The notes: generated by a model from the letters alone, not told the origin. A stretch of DNA of 64,000 nucleotides from Methylobacillus glycogenes JCM 2850 (GCF_000617925.1 NZ_BAMT01000012.1:26721-90720), one strand, 5' to 3'; counted from the first letter of the stretch, positions 1 through 10,480 are shown. Program-made: numbers and translations.

Positions 1-2
1 AT

Positions 3-1172
3 GAATTATCCACGGTGCTGTTTTCCAGCTTGGAGCAATTACGTGAAGTGATTGCCTGTGATGCCATGGTGCTGAGCTATGGCCGCAAGATTCATGCGGC
101 TGAAGGCGCACCCACCACACTGGCGCGCCAGTTGGTGCAATGGCTCAATGATGGCATGGACAAGACCGATTTCTACCATGCCTCTGCGCTGGAGCAGGTG
201 CCCGAGGAATTGCATGCGGAAATGGCGGATTTTTGCGGCATTCTGGCCATCAATATCGATAAGGTGAATGCCAGCTGGATCATTCTGCTGCGCCGTGAAC
301 AGATACATACCATCAACTGGGGCGGCAAGCCGGAAAAGAACTATGTCCCCGGCCCCTTGGGGCCAAGGCTGACACCGCGCGGCTCGTTTGAGGAATGGAA
401 GGAAACCGTCAAGGGCCAATGCGAACCCTGGAGCACGGCAGACCTCAATGATGCGCGTGACTTGCAGCATGAGCTGTTAAAAGTGTGCAATGCGCGCAAT
501 GCAGAAACCGAGCGTACGCGCATTCAATTAATGGCGGTGCTGGGGCATGATCTGCGTGACCCGCTGAATTCAATCAGCATGGCAGCGCAGTTAATGGAGA
601 TGCAATCTGGCTCCTCACGCATGAGTGAGCGTATCAAGAACTCCAGCGGCCGTATGCAGCGTTTGGTGACCCAGGTGCTGGATATGACCAGGCTACAAAC
701 CGGGCTGGGGCTGAATCTGGTATTCAATGAAATTGATGTTTCTGCCTTGCTCAGCGATCTGGTCGAGGAAAACCTCACGGCCTACCCGGATGTGGCGGTA
801 CGCACTTATATTGAACCCATGGTGATGGCGCAGATTGATAGTGACCGTGTGTCGCAGGTGATTTCCAATCTGCTCAGCAATGCCCGCCATCATGGTGAAT
901 TGGCGGGTGGCGTGACGGTGAAGTTACGTAGCGAACCACAGCTATTGCATATCAGCGTGCATAATAGCGGCCAGCCTATCGCTGATGATATTGTTGATGT
1001 GCTGTTCAACCCTTTCAAGCGCCAGGCATTGCCCAATGCACGCAATCGTAATGGTTTGGGCCTGGGCTTGTATATCGCCAATGAGATTGTCAGAGGTCAT
1101 GGCGGGGTAATCAGCTATCGCTTTGAAAATGGCGAAATTGTGTTCAATGTCGAATTGCCGCTACAGCGGTAA
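3..1172 (+). CDS. bphP: Bacteriophytochrome sensor histidine kinase, C-terminal part (5' end outside window)
   Basis: The frame is open from base 3, so the start and the chromophore-binding PAS-GAF part lie upstream of the window. The first 150 residues match the end of a PHY domain, with the motifs INWGGKPEK, GPRLTPRGSF and LQHELLKVCNARNAE that are typical of bacteriophytochromes. A HisKA helix follows with the phospho-acceptor motif VLGHDLRDPLNS, then a HATPase domain with the N-box QVISNLLSNARHHG and the G-box NGLGLGLYIANEIV. The protein should sense red/far-red light through bound biliverdin and pass phosphate to the response regulator 15 bases downstream. This gene shows no frameshift. 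The family assignment is firm; the light response itself is inferred from the family. Confidence 0.85.
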   Translation, partial: ELSTVLFSSLEQLREVIACDAMVLSYGRKIHAAEGAPTTLARQLVQWLNDGMDKTDFYHASALEQVPEELHAEMADFCGILAINIDKVNASWIILLRREQIHTINWGGKPEKNYVPGPLGPRLTPRGSFEEWKETVKGQCEPWSTADLNDARDLQHELLKVCNARNAETERTRIQLMAVLGHDLRDPLNSISMAAQLMEMQSGSSRMSERIKNSSGRMQRLVTQVLDMTRLQTGLGLNLVFNEIDVSALLSDLVEENLTAYPDVAVRTYIEPMVMAQIDSDRVSQVISNLLSNARHHGELAGGVTVKLRSEPQLLHISVHNSGQPIADDIVDVLFNPFKRQALPNARNRNGLGLGLYIANEIVRGHGGVISYRFENGEIVFNVELPLQR

Positions 1173-1187
1173 TGAGGGGATAGAGGT

Positions 1188-1556
1188 TTGAGTGAGCAGG
1201 CTAAAAAAGTATTGATTGTCGAGGATTATCAGGCGGCAGCCGAGACTTTTGTGGAGTTGTTGGAGATGCTGGGCTGTGAGGCCGAATATGTCATGTCCGG
1301 GGCTGACGCGCGTGCCGCAGTTGCAGAGCAGGATTACGCCATCGTGTTCATGGATCTCAACCTGCCGGATATTTCAGGCCTGGCCCTGGTCAATGAATTA
1401 CGTGACTCTCTGGCAGCGGAGCGCATGCCGCGTTTTGTCGCCGTCAGCGGCTTTGCGCAGGCAGATATAGCAACAGAAAACCGTGCCGCTTTTGATTTCT
1501 ATCTGGAAAAGCCTCTGGATATAGGCCGCCTAGATCATATTTTGCAGGCCAGCTAG
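1188..1556 (+). CDS. Single-domain response regulator (CheY-like), partner of the phytochrome kinase
   Basis: The 122-residue protein is a lone receiver domain: KKVLIVEDY supplies the acidic pocket, FMDLNLPDISG carries the phospho-accepting Asp, VAVSGFA the conserved Ser/Thr position, and YLEKPLD the conserved Lys. There is no output domain, so it probably works as a phosphate shuttle or by protein contact. The start is TTG, chosen because GAGGGG lies about 8 bases upstream and no ATG is available in the N-terminus. It begins 15 bases after the phytochrome kinase stop and 16 bases before the next gene, so the three genes look like one transcript. Confidence 0.85.
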   Translation: MSEQAKKVLIVEDYQAAAETFVELLEMLGCEAEYVMSGADARAAVAEQDYAIVFMDLNLPDISGLALVNELRDSLAAERMPRFVAVSGFAQADIATENRAAFDFYLEKPLDIGRLDHILQAS

Positions 1557-1572
1557 TGCCGTCAATTGATTC

Positions 1573-2344
1573 ATGAACTCAAGCCAGAAACCCAGCACCC
1601 TCTCTAAACCAGATACGCTCAAGCCTGAGCAAACGGATGTGCTCTCTGCGGCTGAGCACGGACAGATCAATCTCGACAACCATATTAATCCGGAAAACCA
1701 GAACCACTGGGTAATTGCAGGCATCAAGCATGAGATTTTCATGCGCGTGTTTCCTTCGCTGCGGCACGGGCTGGTTGGCCCTATCTCAATTGCCCGCATG
1801 AGCATTTCCATCGTGCGCCGTCTGCTGGCACGCGGTGATGCCAGCCTGACCTCGCTCAATGAGCCTGTGGAACGTATAGATCAGCAGTTGGCTGAGGCAG
1901 TGCTGGGCATACGGAATTTGCAGAATTGGGAGCCAGGCAGCAAGCCGCAAACGCAACAGCTGGTAGAGATCATCAGTGAAGGCATGGCTTGATGACTGCA
2001 CCGCTCGCCATGCGTGAAATTGTGCTGGATTACGTGACGGATGCCAGCGCAGCAGAACAGAGCGTTAGCAACCCTTCGGCATTGCTTTATACCTGGCTAG
2101 GCGTGTTGTGCTATTTCCAGGATAGCCTGCAACAAGCTGCACACTCAATATCGTGTTGCAAGCGCAATCGCTGACGGTGCGGCACGATGTCAGCGCAGCA
2201 TCCAACGCGCGTGCAAGCGGTAGGGCGGCTAACGCCAAGGTCATTGCCAGGGCCATAGACAAGGATGCGCTGGTGGCCTTGGCCAGTGCAGGTGATTTTG
2301 CCTTGAGCTTACAGTCAGATGGCCTACAACTGACCTGGGACTAA
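1573..2344 (+). pseudogene. Degenerate histidine-kinase-like / phosphotransfer protein, broken by two frameshifts
   Basis: The first segment (1573-1992) contains a DHp-like helix, FPSLRHGLVGPISIARMS, with a His followed by a Pro as in H-boxes. It then runs to LVEIISEGMA, the usual linker into an ATPase domain. Adding one base near 1989 continues into LMTAPLAMREIVLDYV, and a second near 2145 continues into NIVLQAQSLTVRHDV and ends at 2344. The rebuilt protein of about 257 residues has the shape of a DHp plus ATPase-like fold but lacks clear N, G1 and G2 boxes. It may therefore be a ChpT-like phosphotransferase or regulator for the preceding receiver protein. Whether the frameshifts are real or sequencing errors is open; many intact-looking neighbours show the same kind of defect. 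Confidence 0.5.
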
Positions 2345-2380
2345 GGTGAGTCAGGCCTTAACCAGGCCATTTCAGCCGGG

Positions 2381-2424
2381 TCATTTCTTAGTCATATCCA
2401 TTTCTTAGCCAGGCCATTTCTTAG
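2381..2424. repeat. Three short direct repeats of CATTTCTTAG
   Basis: The motif CATTTCTTAG, preceded by C or T, occurs at about 2382, 2399 and 2415, with spacings near 17 bases. The repeats sit between the converging ends of the kinase-like gene and the Crp/Fnr gene, and the last copy runs into the end of the latter. There is no obvious hairpin or T-run, so this is not a clear terminator. Confidence 0.5.
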
Positions 2425-3146
2425 CAGAGCAGGGGTCTGGGCTTGATCGGGGTGCTGTAATAATCCGCCAGGCTGGCCAGCATATGCTCGTCATATATCG
2501 TCAAAGCGTTGTTATCTATGCTGTGCAGGCCGAGCTTTTCCAGCTTGCGCAAGGTTTTGTTGGTATGCGCCAGCGATAAACCCAGAGCATCGGCAATCTC
2601 TTGCTGGGTCAAAGGGAAGGGAATGGTCTTGCCGGGAATCGGGTAGATGGCCTTGTAGCGTTTGTATAAATGCAGCAGCAACATGGCCACGCGCTCCAAA
2701 CCATTGCGCGCGCCTACATTGACCAGATTGTCATCCACAATTTTCTCTTCCTGCGCGCACAGCCAGGTGATGTCATACGCCAAGGCCGGGTGTTTTTCAT
2801 ACAACTGCCAGAGTTGCTGACGGTTAAGCTCGCACAGGGTGACTGGTGTCAGCGCCTGCACATTGTTATTGCTGATATCCAGCAAGTTTTGCTGCAAGCC
2901 TATGATATCGCCAGGAAAAAGAAAATTCAGAATCTGCCGATTGCCATTTTTGAGGGTTTGGTGACGGAAAGCCCAGCCATCCATCAAGGTGTATAGCTGC
3001 GTCGGGGTAACACCTTCTTCAATGATCATCTTGCCTGCCGCCAAATGGACATCCCTGAGTTTCAAGGCCTTGATAAAGGTCAGTTCCTCGGCAGTGTTGC
3101 GCTTAAAGCTGGCTTGCTGGCGCAGATACTGGCTTAAATCATCCAT
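2421..3146 (-). CDS. Crp/Fnr family transcriptional regulator
   Basis: The protein has 241 residues. An N-terminal cyclic-nucleotide-binding-like beta-barrel is seen in AAGKMIIEEGVTPTQLYTL, GWAFRHQTLKNGNRQILNF and LFPGDIIGLQQN. A C-terminal winged helix follows with PFPLTQQEIADALGLSLAHTNKTLRKLEK, which matches the Crp/Fnr recognition helix region. There are no Fnr-type N-terminal cysteines, so it is unlikely to hold an Fe-S cluster. The cAMP-contact residues are not clearly conserved either, so the ligand is unknown. It is encoded opposite to the phytochrome genes and converges with them. A DNA-binding role is secure from the fold; the target genes cannot be read from the sequence. Confidence 0.85.
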   Translation of the reverse strand: MDDLSQYLRQQASFKRNTAEELTFIKALKLRDVHLAAGKMIIEEGVTPTQLYTLMDGWAFRHQTLKNGNRQILNFLFPGDIIGLQQNLLDISNNNVQALTPVTLCELNRQQLWQLYEKHPALAYDITWLCAQEEKIVDDNLVNVGARNGLERVAMLLLHLYKRYKAIYPIPGKTIPFPLTQQEIADALGLSLAHTNKTLRKLEKLGLHSIDNNALTIYDEHMLASLADYYSTPIKPRPLLC

Positions 3147-3928
3147 GGGGCGTCCAATTGAAGAAAGTGCGGTTGAGATGGGGTGGGATGTAGTAATGCA
3201 TCAATCATATAGCGGGGTTGGGTGAATAGCTAATTGGGCTGAGTTGTTAAGGTTAGTTTCTAGATAGATTGAATTCAAGTCACTAAGTTTCCAAGCCGGC
3301 GAGTACGCTGAACTGGGACATGGGATAGTGCATAAAAAATGCTGAATTCAGCGGCGTGTGGAGGCGCACGGACTTCTCTGAATTAGGATATTTCAAAATT
3401 ATCATTTAAAGCATTTTTACTAAATTTTAAGCGATTTTCACAACTTTTACGCTACTTGATTAGCCATTGTGGACTAAGCAACGGAATTATTCTGACGGGG
3501 CGGTGTATGTTACTAAGAGATGCATTTATCACATAACACCTGACCACGGGAGTGAGCCCCAAAATGCCTGGCGTCGTACTTGCAGCAATGTGCCTAGCAG
3601 AAAATATATAGCCAGTTTTGATCATCATTTTGCCGCGTTTGAAATTCTGGATGATGTGACTTTATTGGTGGGTGATCTCATCCTGGGCTGCTTTTGGCAG
3701 CTCGGGCTGGAAACTTTCGAGAATGAAGCTGGTTTGAAGTTTGAGGTTAATGTTGCGCTGGTGTCGCAGCATGAAGCCGATGTTTTTGAATGGCTGGCGC
3801 TATAGTTGAACTGCTCGGCGGTACTTAATATGGTTTGCATTATGCAAGCCTAATAGTTTATTGCTGAGTGAAACTCAGGCTCCCAGCTGATGGTCACTCC
3901 TGAACCATCACAAGATCTGGGGACTGGC
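3147..3928. other. Intergenic stretch without a supported gene
   Basis: This 780-base stretch upstream of the Crp/Fnr gene contains frames open on both strands around 3470-3840, but neither has a family signature. The minus-strand frame is Ser-rich in the way shadow frames often are. AT-rich runs at 3390-3460 could hold promoters. I see no tRNA, repeat array or clear terminator. Confidence 0.4.
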
Positions 3929-4042
3929 ATGCTGAACCGTAGAGATCGCGCTGATATATTGATGTTGGCGATTGCATTCACCGTAATGCTGGTATTGGGG
4001 CTGGGCCTGATGTATTTCCTCATGATTACCCCGGTGAGATAG
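3929..4042 (+). CDS. Tiny single-pass membrane protein (37 aa)
   Basis: ATG is preceded by GGGGA about 6 bases upstream. The peptide starts MLNRRDRADILML, a short basic head, followed by one hydrophobic helix (about residues 11-33) and a short tail ending TPVR. No known family is recognised. A second small membrane frame starts 4 bases after its stop. The pair looks translated together and resembles the other tiny membrane frames in this window in size and layout, though not clearly in sequence. Confidence 0.45.
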   Translation: MLNRRDRADILMLAIAFTVMLVLGLGLMYFLMITPVR

Positions 4043-4046
4043 CGTC

Positions 4047-4166
4047 ATGAAGCGTAAATTACCAGGACATTCCCTGCATCAGCTTACTCATACCATTGTG
4101 GAAATTTTCATCATTGCCTTCTTGATTGGCCTGCTGGGTTTTATTGCTTATGTGGCCATGAGCTAA
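4047..4166 (+). CDS. Tiny single-pass membrane protein (39 aa)
   Basis: The gene starts 4 bases after the previous stop, so it is probably translationally coupled. The peptide has a polar, His-containing head (MKRKLPGHSLHQLTHT) and one hydrophobic helix of about 22 residues (FIIAFLIGLLGFIAYVAM). No family is recognised. The coding claim rests on the ATG, the tandem arrangement and the clean membrane-helix pattern, and remains modest. Confidence 0.45.
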   Translation: MKRKLPGHSLHQLTHTIVEIFIIAFLIGLLGFIAYVAMS

Positions 4167-4327
4167 AGGCAACGTTAATGCATTGCTAAAGCCAGGCGCA
4201 GCGATGGCTAGGCAGAAATAAACCTCAGCATTCAGAAATTATCCCACTCATGTCATTAGCAAGCGCTTGAGATATCATCACTGTTGGTCTAATCGCAGCT
4301 CTTCTGTTCACCAACGAAAGCATTCAG

Positions 4328-6092
4328 ATGAAATCAGCTTATGCGCTTGCCTTGCTATCTGTTTTTTTGCTGCCATGCAGCGTGCCAACCAGCCAGGCAC
4401 AGGATACTGAGTGGCCTAGCTATGGCCTGGATTACAGCAATCAGCGCTTTGCCCAGATAGCACAAATCAATCGTGACAATGTGCAGCAACTGACCACGGC
4501 CTGGTCTTATAGAAGTGGCGTCAAGGCAACATTCCAGGCCAGCCCCATCATGGTCGATAAAACCATTTACCTTTCCCTGCCGTTCAATGACGTGGTGGCG
4601 CTGGATGCCGTGACTGGCAAACAGCGCTGGCGTTACAAACATGAGCGTATCAAGGATTACCCGCTATGCTGTGGGCCAGCCAACCGTGGTGTGGCGGTAG
4701 CTCAAGGCAAGGTATTCATAGGCACGGTGGATGCCAGATTGATTGCGCTGGATGCCCAGACTGGCAAGCGCTTATGGGATATACAGGTGGCAGGTAGCAG
4801 CAGCGCGCATGGCGAGTCAGCTTCTCAGCTGGGCGATGCCGCCGCCTTCAAGAGCGCAGGGGTTTCTGGCCAATCTGGCGTAGGCATTGCCATGGCGCCG
4901 CTGGTGTATCAGGGCAAGGTGCTGGTAGGCGTCACCGGAGTGGGCTATGGCCTGCATCTGGATGCCGATAGAGAAAACAAACCGCTGGGGGCTGTGGTGG
5001 TTCCCGGGCAACTATGGCAGGCCGGGCTTTATCGCCGCTTATGATATCAATAGCGGGCAACGTATCTGGCAGTTTGACACCATTGCCCCTAATCATTGGG
5101 AAGGCGAGTTCAGGCAAAGCACCCCCGATGGTGTGCCCCTGCACCGAGACATTGCCCAAGAAAAAGCCGATTTGGATAAATACCCTGATGCTGCCAAATT
5201 TGGCGGTGGCTCGGCCTGGTCTACCCCGGCGATTGATACCCAAAACGGTCTGCTCTATTTCGGCACGGGCAACCCCTCGCCACAAATGGATGGCACCTCC
5301 AGGCCGGGAGATAACCTCTACACCGTCTCCCTGGTGTGCCTGGATGTGAACAATGGCAACATCCGCTGGCATTATCAGCAAGTGCCGCACGATCAATGGG
5401 GCTACGATGTTTCCAGCCCACCTGTGTTATTCGATTATCCGCACAACTCACAACTCATCCCCGCAGTAGGCCACGCCGCCAAGACTGGCTGGTATTACAT
5501 CCACAACCGCCTCACAGGTGAATTGCTGCGCAAATCCGATGAGTTTGTTGAGCACCACAATATGTTTGCCAACCCTTCGCCTGAAGGGCAAGTGATCTGG
5601 CCTGGGGTGCTGGGTGGCATCAACTGGTCACCCACCTCGGTGGATAAAACTAGCCTGACCGCCTATGTCCCGGCGATACATTGGCCAGTGAAATACCTCA
5701 AGCAAACCATCCCCACCAGCCAGGATAAACCTGCTGTGCATTACACCAGCATGGAGCCGCTAGGCGATGCGCCACGCTGGGGTTTATTGTCTGCGCTAGA
5801 CCTCAAAACCGGGAAAGTGCAGTGGCAAGCCAAGACCGAGCAACCACTGGTGGGCGGCGTGCTGGCCACTGCAGGTGGCTTGATTTTCATGGGTGAGGGC
5901 AATGGCCACTTTAATGCCTATGATGCCCAGAGCGGCAAGGTGTTGTGGCAAGACAAGTTTGAGGCTGGCGTCAATGCCCCGCCTATCAGTTATGAGATAG
6001 ATGGTGTGCAGTATGTGGCGGTGGCGGCAGGCGGCAATCAGATTTTTGGTTTTAAGACCGGGGATGAGTTCAGGGTGTATAAATTGAAGTAA
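4328..6092 (+). CDS. PQQ-dependent dehydrogenase (quinoprotein beta-propeller), one frameshift
   Basis: A signal peptide (MKSAYALALLSVFLLPCS...SQAQ) targets it to the periplasm. Beta-propeller tryptophan-docking motifs recur (VVALDAVTGKQRWRY, LIALDAQTGKRLWDI, YDINSGQRIWQF, LDLKTGKVQWQAK, YDAQSGKVLWQDK). The vicinal Cys pair PLCCGP and the PQQ/metal motif GTGNPSPQ...PGDN are present. There is no haem c motif, so it needs a separate electron acceptor. The frame breaks near 5005, where two bases seem missing or one extra; both halves are clearly one protein of about 588 residues. Oddities: the usual catalytic W-D-[YF] position reads WGYD, and the usual metal-ligand Glu region reads GNYGRPGF. It probably oxidises an alcohol or similar substrate, but the substrate cannot be named, and activity is uncertain given those changes. 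Confidence 0.8.
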
Positions 6093-6157
6093 GTCTGTGC
6101 CTGGACTGCTGGTCACCCACTTTGTTGCTTAGGCATTTTTAGCTTTATCGTCTCTTG

Positions 6158-6196
6158 AGCCCTAGCTTGCATCTGCGATGCATGGCTAGGGCTTTG
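6158..6196 (+). terminator. Candidate terminator after the PQQ dehydrogenase
   Basis: A 9-base perfect stem, AGCCCTAGC with GCTAGGGCT, encloses an 18-base loop and is followed by only a weak T-run. It lies 66 bases after the PQQ dehydrogenase stop, separating that gene from the TonB receptor unit. Confidence 0.45.
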
Positions 6197-6430
6197 CGCT
6201 ATTAACACCTGCATATCTGCCTGAAAACTGTTTTAACTCAAGCAGAGCCATCGTCAATCTGCAACAGCGATGTCTTTGCTCAGGCATTTTCAAGTTATTA
6301 CATCGCTTAAAGTTAATAAGGCATTTTTCAAGTTAATTATCTGATTTTAATTAACTTTATTCTGATGGCTGTGAGTGGTAAATGACTGATGTCAAACAGC
6401 TTATGATTTGCAGTTTTTTCATTTTATAGC

Positions 6431-6446
6431 TGGCATGCAATCTGCA
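6431..6446 (+). promoter_or_regulatory. Sigma-54 (-24/-12) promoter candidate for the first TonB receptor
   Basis: TGGCATG-CAAT-CTGCA matches the RpoN consensus TGGCACG-N4-TTGCW at all but two positions, and the GG and GC dinucleotides have exactly the required spacing. It lies 74 bases upstream of the receptor ATG at 6521. Similar elements precede the other two TonB receptors. Confidence 0.6.
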
Positions 6447-6520
6447 ACTCTTGGATACCGTTAGGAGCCGTATTGATTAGGCGGAGCCTCACTTTCTTTT
6501 CCATCCAAGAGATCTCATCA

Positions 6521-8799
6521 ATGAACAATGATTTCAAGTATAAAAAAACCTTTTTGGCGATAGCAGCCTGTTGTCCCTGAATAGCGCGGTATACGCTGAA
6601 GAAGAGGCGGACAGCAGCGACCTCAAGACCATTCTTGTCAGCGGGGAAATTCCTAAAGTCGGGGATGTGCAAAAAGAGACCATTCCGGAATCCAGAGCCA
6701 CACTAAGCAAGAACGAGCTGGAGAAATTTGCGGGCCTGGAGTCGGCCATGTCCGGTGCCTTGTCCTATTTGCCCGGCGTGCATTTCAGCGGTGCAGCAGG
6801 GGATGGCATTACTGAAGGCGCGATCAGCATACGCGGCTTCTCTGGTGACCAGATTGGATTCACGCGCGATGGCATTCCCATCAACGACCCGCTCTATCTG
6901 ACTCCACACACTGATTTCTTTGGTGACCCGGAAAACTATGAGTCTGTGAGCGTGATTTATGGTGGGGCTGGCATCAACGCGCCAACCTTGACCGCCAGTG
7001 GCGCAGGGGTGGAAATTCGCACTGTGGCACCTACAGCTGAGTCTGGCCTGTACCTGAAACAAGGTTTTGGCAGCAATAGCCTGCATCGCACCTTTGCCCG
7101 CTACAACTTTGGCGAATACAACGGCTTATCGGCCTGGGTATCTGCATCGCGCACCAAGGGTGATTTGTGGACTACGGGTGGCGGTGAGGTGGAATCCAAT
7201 CGCTATGAAAGCAATATCCAGTACAAATGGGGTAATAACAACAGCATCAACGCCATTCTTTCGGTGTTCCGTATGCGTTCCAATGCCTACTTCAAGCCGA
7301 CTTTGGCAGAGTCACGTGCGCTGCCGTATGACGCTGGTTTCCAGGGCCCTATTAACTCCAGTTATGGTGGCAGCAATGGCGTAAGCGATGTTTCTGCCGC
7401 CAGCAGCAACAATGGCCGCTTGCAGCGCGCTGACTTCAAGATTCAGACCTATGCCCTGAATGGCATCTTCAATCTGTCTGACCATGCACGCCTGAAGGTA
7501 GACCCATATTTTGTACGCGTTGCGGATGGCACAGCACCCGTGGCAGCACTGGGGATTCCTGAATTCATCCTCAATGCGGATGTGAATGGCGATGGCGATT
7601 TGCTCGATGTGAAGCCGTTTGCCTTGACGGTTTACCCCACCCAGTATCGGGTTGGTAATACCGCGCGCATAGACTTAGATTTATCCAACACCAATGTGCT
7701 GCAAGTAGGCTTGTGGCTGGATTACACCCATGCACGCGATCAGTTTGGCGCAACGCCTATCCGTGGCGATGGCAAGGTGGTGAGCATAGACGGCAGCCGT
7801 ATCCTGCGTGACGTCAATGGCAATGAACTGTTCGTCAAGGATCAGCGCAGCAAGATCACCACGCAAAAGCTCTGGGTACAGGACAGCTGGAATTTTGCCA
7901 GCAACTGGAACCTGAAAACGGGCTTGGCCTGGCAACACACCAAGCTGGAAGGGGAGAATATTGCAGGTACCTTGTCTGGCAATGCTTATACCAGAGAGGT
8001 GGATTACTACCGCTTCCTGCCTAGTCTGAGCCTGGATTTCCAGCTTGATGCGCAGAACCAGTTCTACTACAACACCACCTCCAATATCCGCACTCCGGCG
8101 GTAGCGTCGGTCTATGAGCAGGATGCGACCAGCAAGCAAAAGGCTGAGACCACATTGAACCAGGAGATAGGCTGGCGTTACAGCACGGAAAACCTGCTAG
8201 TGAAAACGGCCTTGTTCTATGACCAGTTCAAGAATCGCCAAGTGGCCTACGAGGAAAACAGCGCAGTCACACGCTATTTCAATGCGGGCAAGGTTAATAC
8301 CAAGGGCCTGGAGTTCTCTTTGGACGGGAAGTTGCCGCACAACTTCACTTACCGAGGCTCTTATACCTATATCGATGCAGAACAACAGTCTGACTATAGT
8401 GCTGGTGGCGTAGTAGCCAATACCAAGGGCAAGCAGGTCTTCAACACGCCGGAAAACCTGCTCACCGCAGGACTGGGTTATGACGACGGCCACTTCTATT
8501 CCAACTTGCTAGCCCGCTATACAGGCAGCTTCTATGGCGATCTGGCCAACACCGAGAAAATCAGTGGCTATACCGTGGTTGATCTCAACCTGGGTTATCG
8601 CTTTGACCTGAAGAATGCCTTTGTAAAGAGCAGCACGCTGCGCCTCAACATCAACAATCTGTTCGACAAGGAACATTTGTCTGGTGTTAGCGGTGGCACG
8701 GTATCTGCCAATCCCGCAGATGCAGGCCTGTACTCTGCGCCCACTTATTACCGTCTGGCCCCCAGAAGCATTTTTGCCAACCTGACCCTGGAGTTTTAA
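6521..8799 (+). CDS. TonB-dependent outer-membrane receptor 1, one frameshift in the signal peptide
   Basis: Translation should start at ATG 6521 (MNNDFKYKKTFLAIAAC), giving a signal peptide that needs one added base near 6572 to read on into LSLNSAVYA-EEEADSS. A plug domain follows (ATLSKNELEKFAGLESAMSG, ISIRGFSGDQIGFTRDG), then a 22-strand-type barrel and a C-terminus ending in aromatic Phe (SIFANLTLEF). The length of about 758 residues is normal for the family. It would import a substrate across the outer membrane with TonB energy. The gene leads a + strand run of GMC oxidoreductase, aldehyde dehydrogenase and MFS transporter, 60 bases before the next start, so the cargo is probably a molecule handled by those enzymes. 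A sigma-54-like promoter lies upstream. Confidence 0.85.
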
Positions 8800-8861
8800 T
8801 CCCTGAGCGCCTTCCTGCTTGTGTCTTGAGCGGGGAGGCGTTTGCTTGAAGAGATCATGTG

Positions 8862-10480
8862 ATGACTACTGAACATTTTGATTTTATCGTTGTTGGCGGG
8901 GGCACGGCTGGTAGCGTACTGGCCAATCGTCTTTCTGCCAGCGGCCAACATCAGGTCTTGCTGATAGAAGCGGGCATAGATACGCCTGAAGGCAATATTC
9001 CCGCTGATATCGCCAATGGCCTACAACCTTGGCTGCCGCGATTGGCAGGCGAGACCTTCTTCTGGCCTGGCCTGAATATTCTGCGCTCGGCCGAGCACCC
9101 TGAGTTTCCCAGAGAGCCGCAATTTATAGAACAAGCCAAGATTCTCGGTGGCGGCTCCAGCGTCAATATGGTGGTGGCTAATCGAGGGCTGCCACGGGAT
9201 TACGACGAATGGGCGGCATTAGGTGCCGAAGGCTGGGACTGCAAGGCGTGCTGCCTTACTTCCGCAAGCTGGAAAGTGATGAACAATATGGCGATGACCC
9301 CCTGCACGGCGCTACAGGCCCAATGCCTATCTCTCGTGTTGATCCTGCAAACTGGAACGACTTTACCCGCGCTACTGTGGCGGCCCTGGATCAGCTGGGG
9401 CTGGAAAACATTCATGACCAGAATGGCCGCTTTGAAGATGGTTACTTCCCGCCGACTTTTACCCTGAAAGGCGATGAACGCTATTCGGCCGCCAGGGCGT
9501 ATTTAGGCCCAGATGTCCGTGCGCGTGCCAACCTCACCATCTGGACCGAAACCCAGGTGGAGCAATTGCTGTTTGATGGCAAGGTAATTACGGGGGTACA
9601 GGCCAGGCGCAAGGGCGGGCAAATCATTGTTGCAGCCAAGCAAGTGGTGCTGGCCGCAGGTGCCCTGCAAACCCCCGCTATTTTGCAACGTGCGGGCATA
9701 GGCCCGGCAGCGCTACTCAAATCTCTGGGCATAGAGGTACTGGCGGATAGGCCAGGGGTAGGGCAAAACCTGTGGGAGCATGCTTCGCTGGGGCTGGAGG
9801 CCCCGCTTGGTGAACAAGCGCGTCAGGATGCTTCCACCGAGACATCTACCACCCGCCATCAGCTGGGCATACGCATCTCGACCAATGTAGATCCGGCTAC
9901 GCCTGCAGATTTATTTGTGCACATAGGCGCAGACCCGCATTCAGGCTTTGCCACTATCGTGTTCTGGGTTAATAAGCCCAGCTCGCGCGGTTGGCTGAAT
10001 ATCATAGACCGCGACCCTGCCCACTATGCTGCGATTGATTTCAACCTGCTTGCGGATAACAAGGATGTGCAACGCATTATCTTTGGCTTGAAATGGCTAC
10101 AGCAGGTGTTCCAGCAACCCTCGCTGGCGGCCTATGCATTGCCGCTCAGCCTGTCCAGATTTGCAGTGCCCGCCCCAGGCGGCCCCGCGCTGGATAGTAT
10201 TTTGCAGGACCAGGCCGCGCTGGAACGCTATATACGCGTCAATGTTGGTGGCGTCTGGCATCCCAGCGGCACTGCCAGACTGGGGCAGGCCGATGACAGC
10301 CAGGCCGTGGTCGATAGCACAGGCGCAGTGATAGGCGTCACGGGTCTTTATGTTGCTGATGCCTCTGTTATGCCGACCATTCCCACCGCCAACACCAATC
10401 TTCCCACCTTCATGATTGCCGAGAAACTCTCGGATGCAATCCTGGACAGCCTTAAGGAAAGCCAACATGTCTCAGTATGA
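8862..10480 (+). CDS. GMC-family FAD oxidoreductase (choline/alcohol dehydrogenase-like), one frameshift
   Basis: The N-terminal Rossmann motif DFIVVGGGTAGSVLANRL binds FAD. GMC signature regions follow (LGGGSSVNMVVANRGLPRDY; LAAGALQTPAILQRAGIGP). The C-terminal active-site part reads VGGVWHPSGTARLG and ends TIPTANTNLPTFMIAEKL, with the His and Asn of the family. Near 9240 one G appears lost: restoring it gives GWDWQGVLPYFRKLE and a single protein of about 539 residues. ATG 8862 is preferred to the GTG just before it. It oxidises a primary alcohol, polyol or polyether to an aldehyde, which the overlapping downstream aldehyde dehydrogenase could take further. The substrate is not readable from the sequence. 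Confidence 0.8.

Noticed and set aside
3467..3840. Overlapping open frames on both strands (112 aa plus, 71 aa minus)
   Set aside because: The plus frame starts with TTG without a ribosome site and the minus frame is Ser-rich like an antisense shadow. No motif in either supports a gene.
4255..4327. Sigma-54-like GG-N10-GC pair before the PQQ dehydrogenase
   Set aside because: Spacing fits but most other consensus positions do not, unlike the three elements before the TonB receptors.
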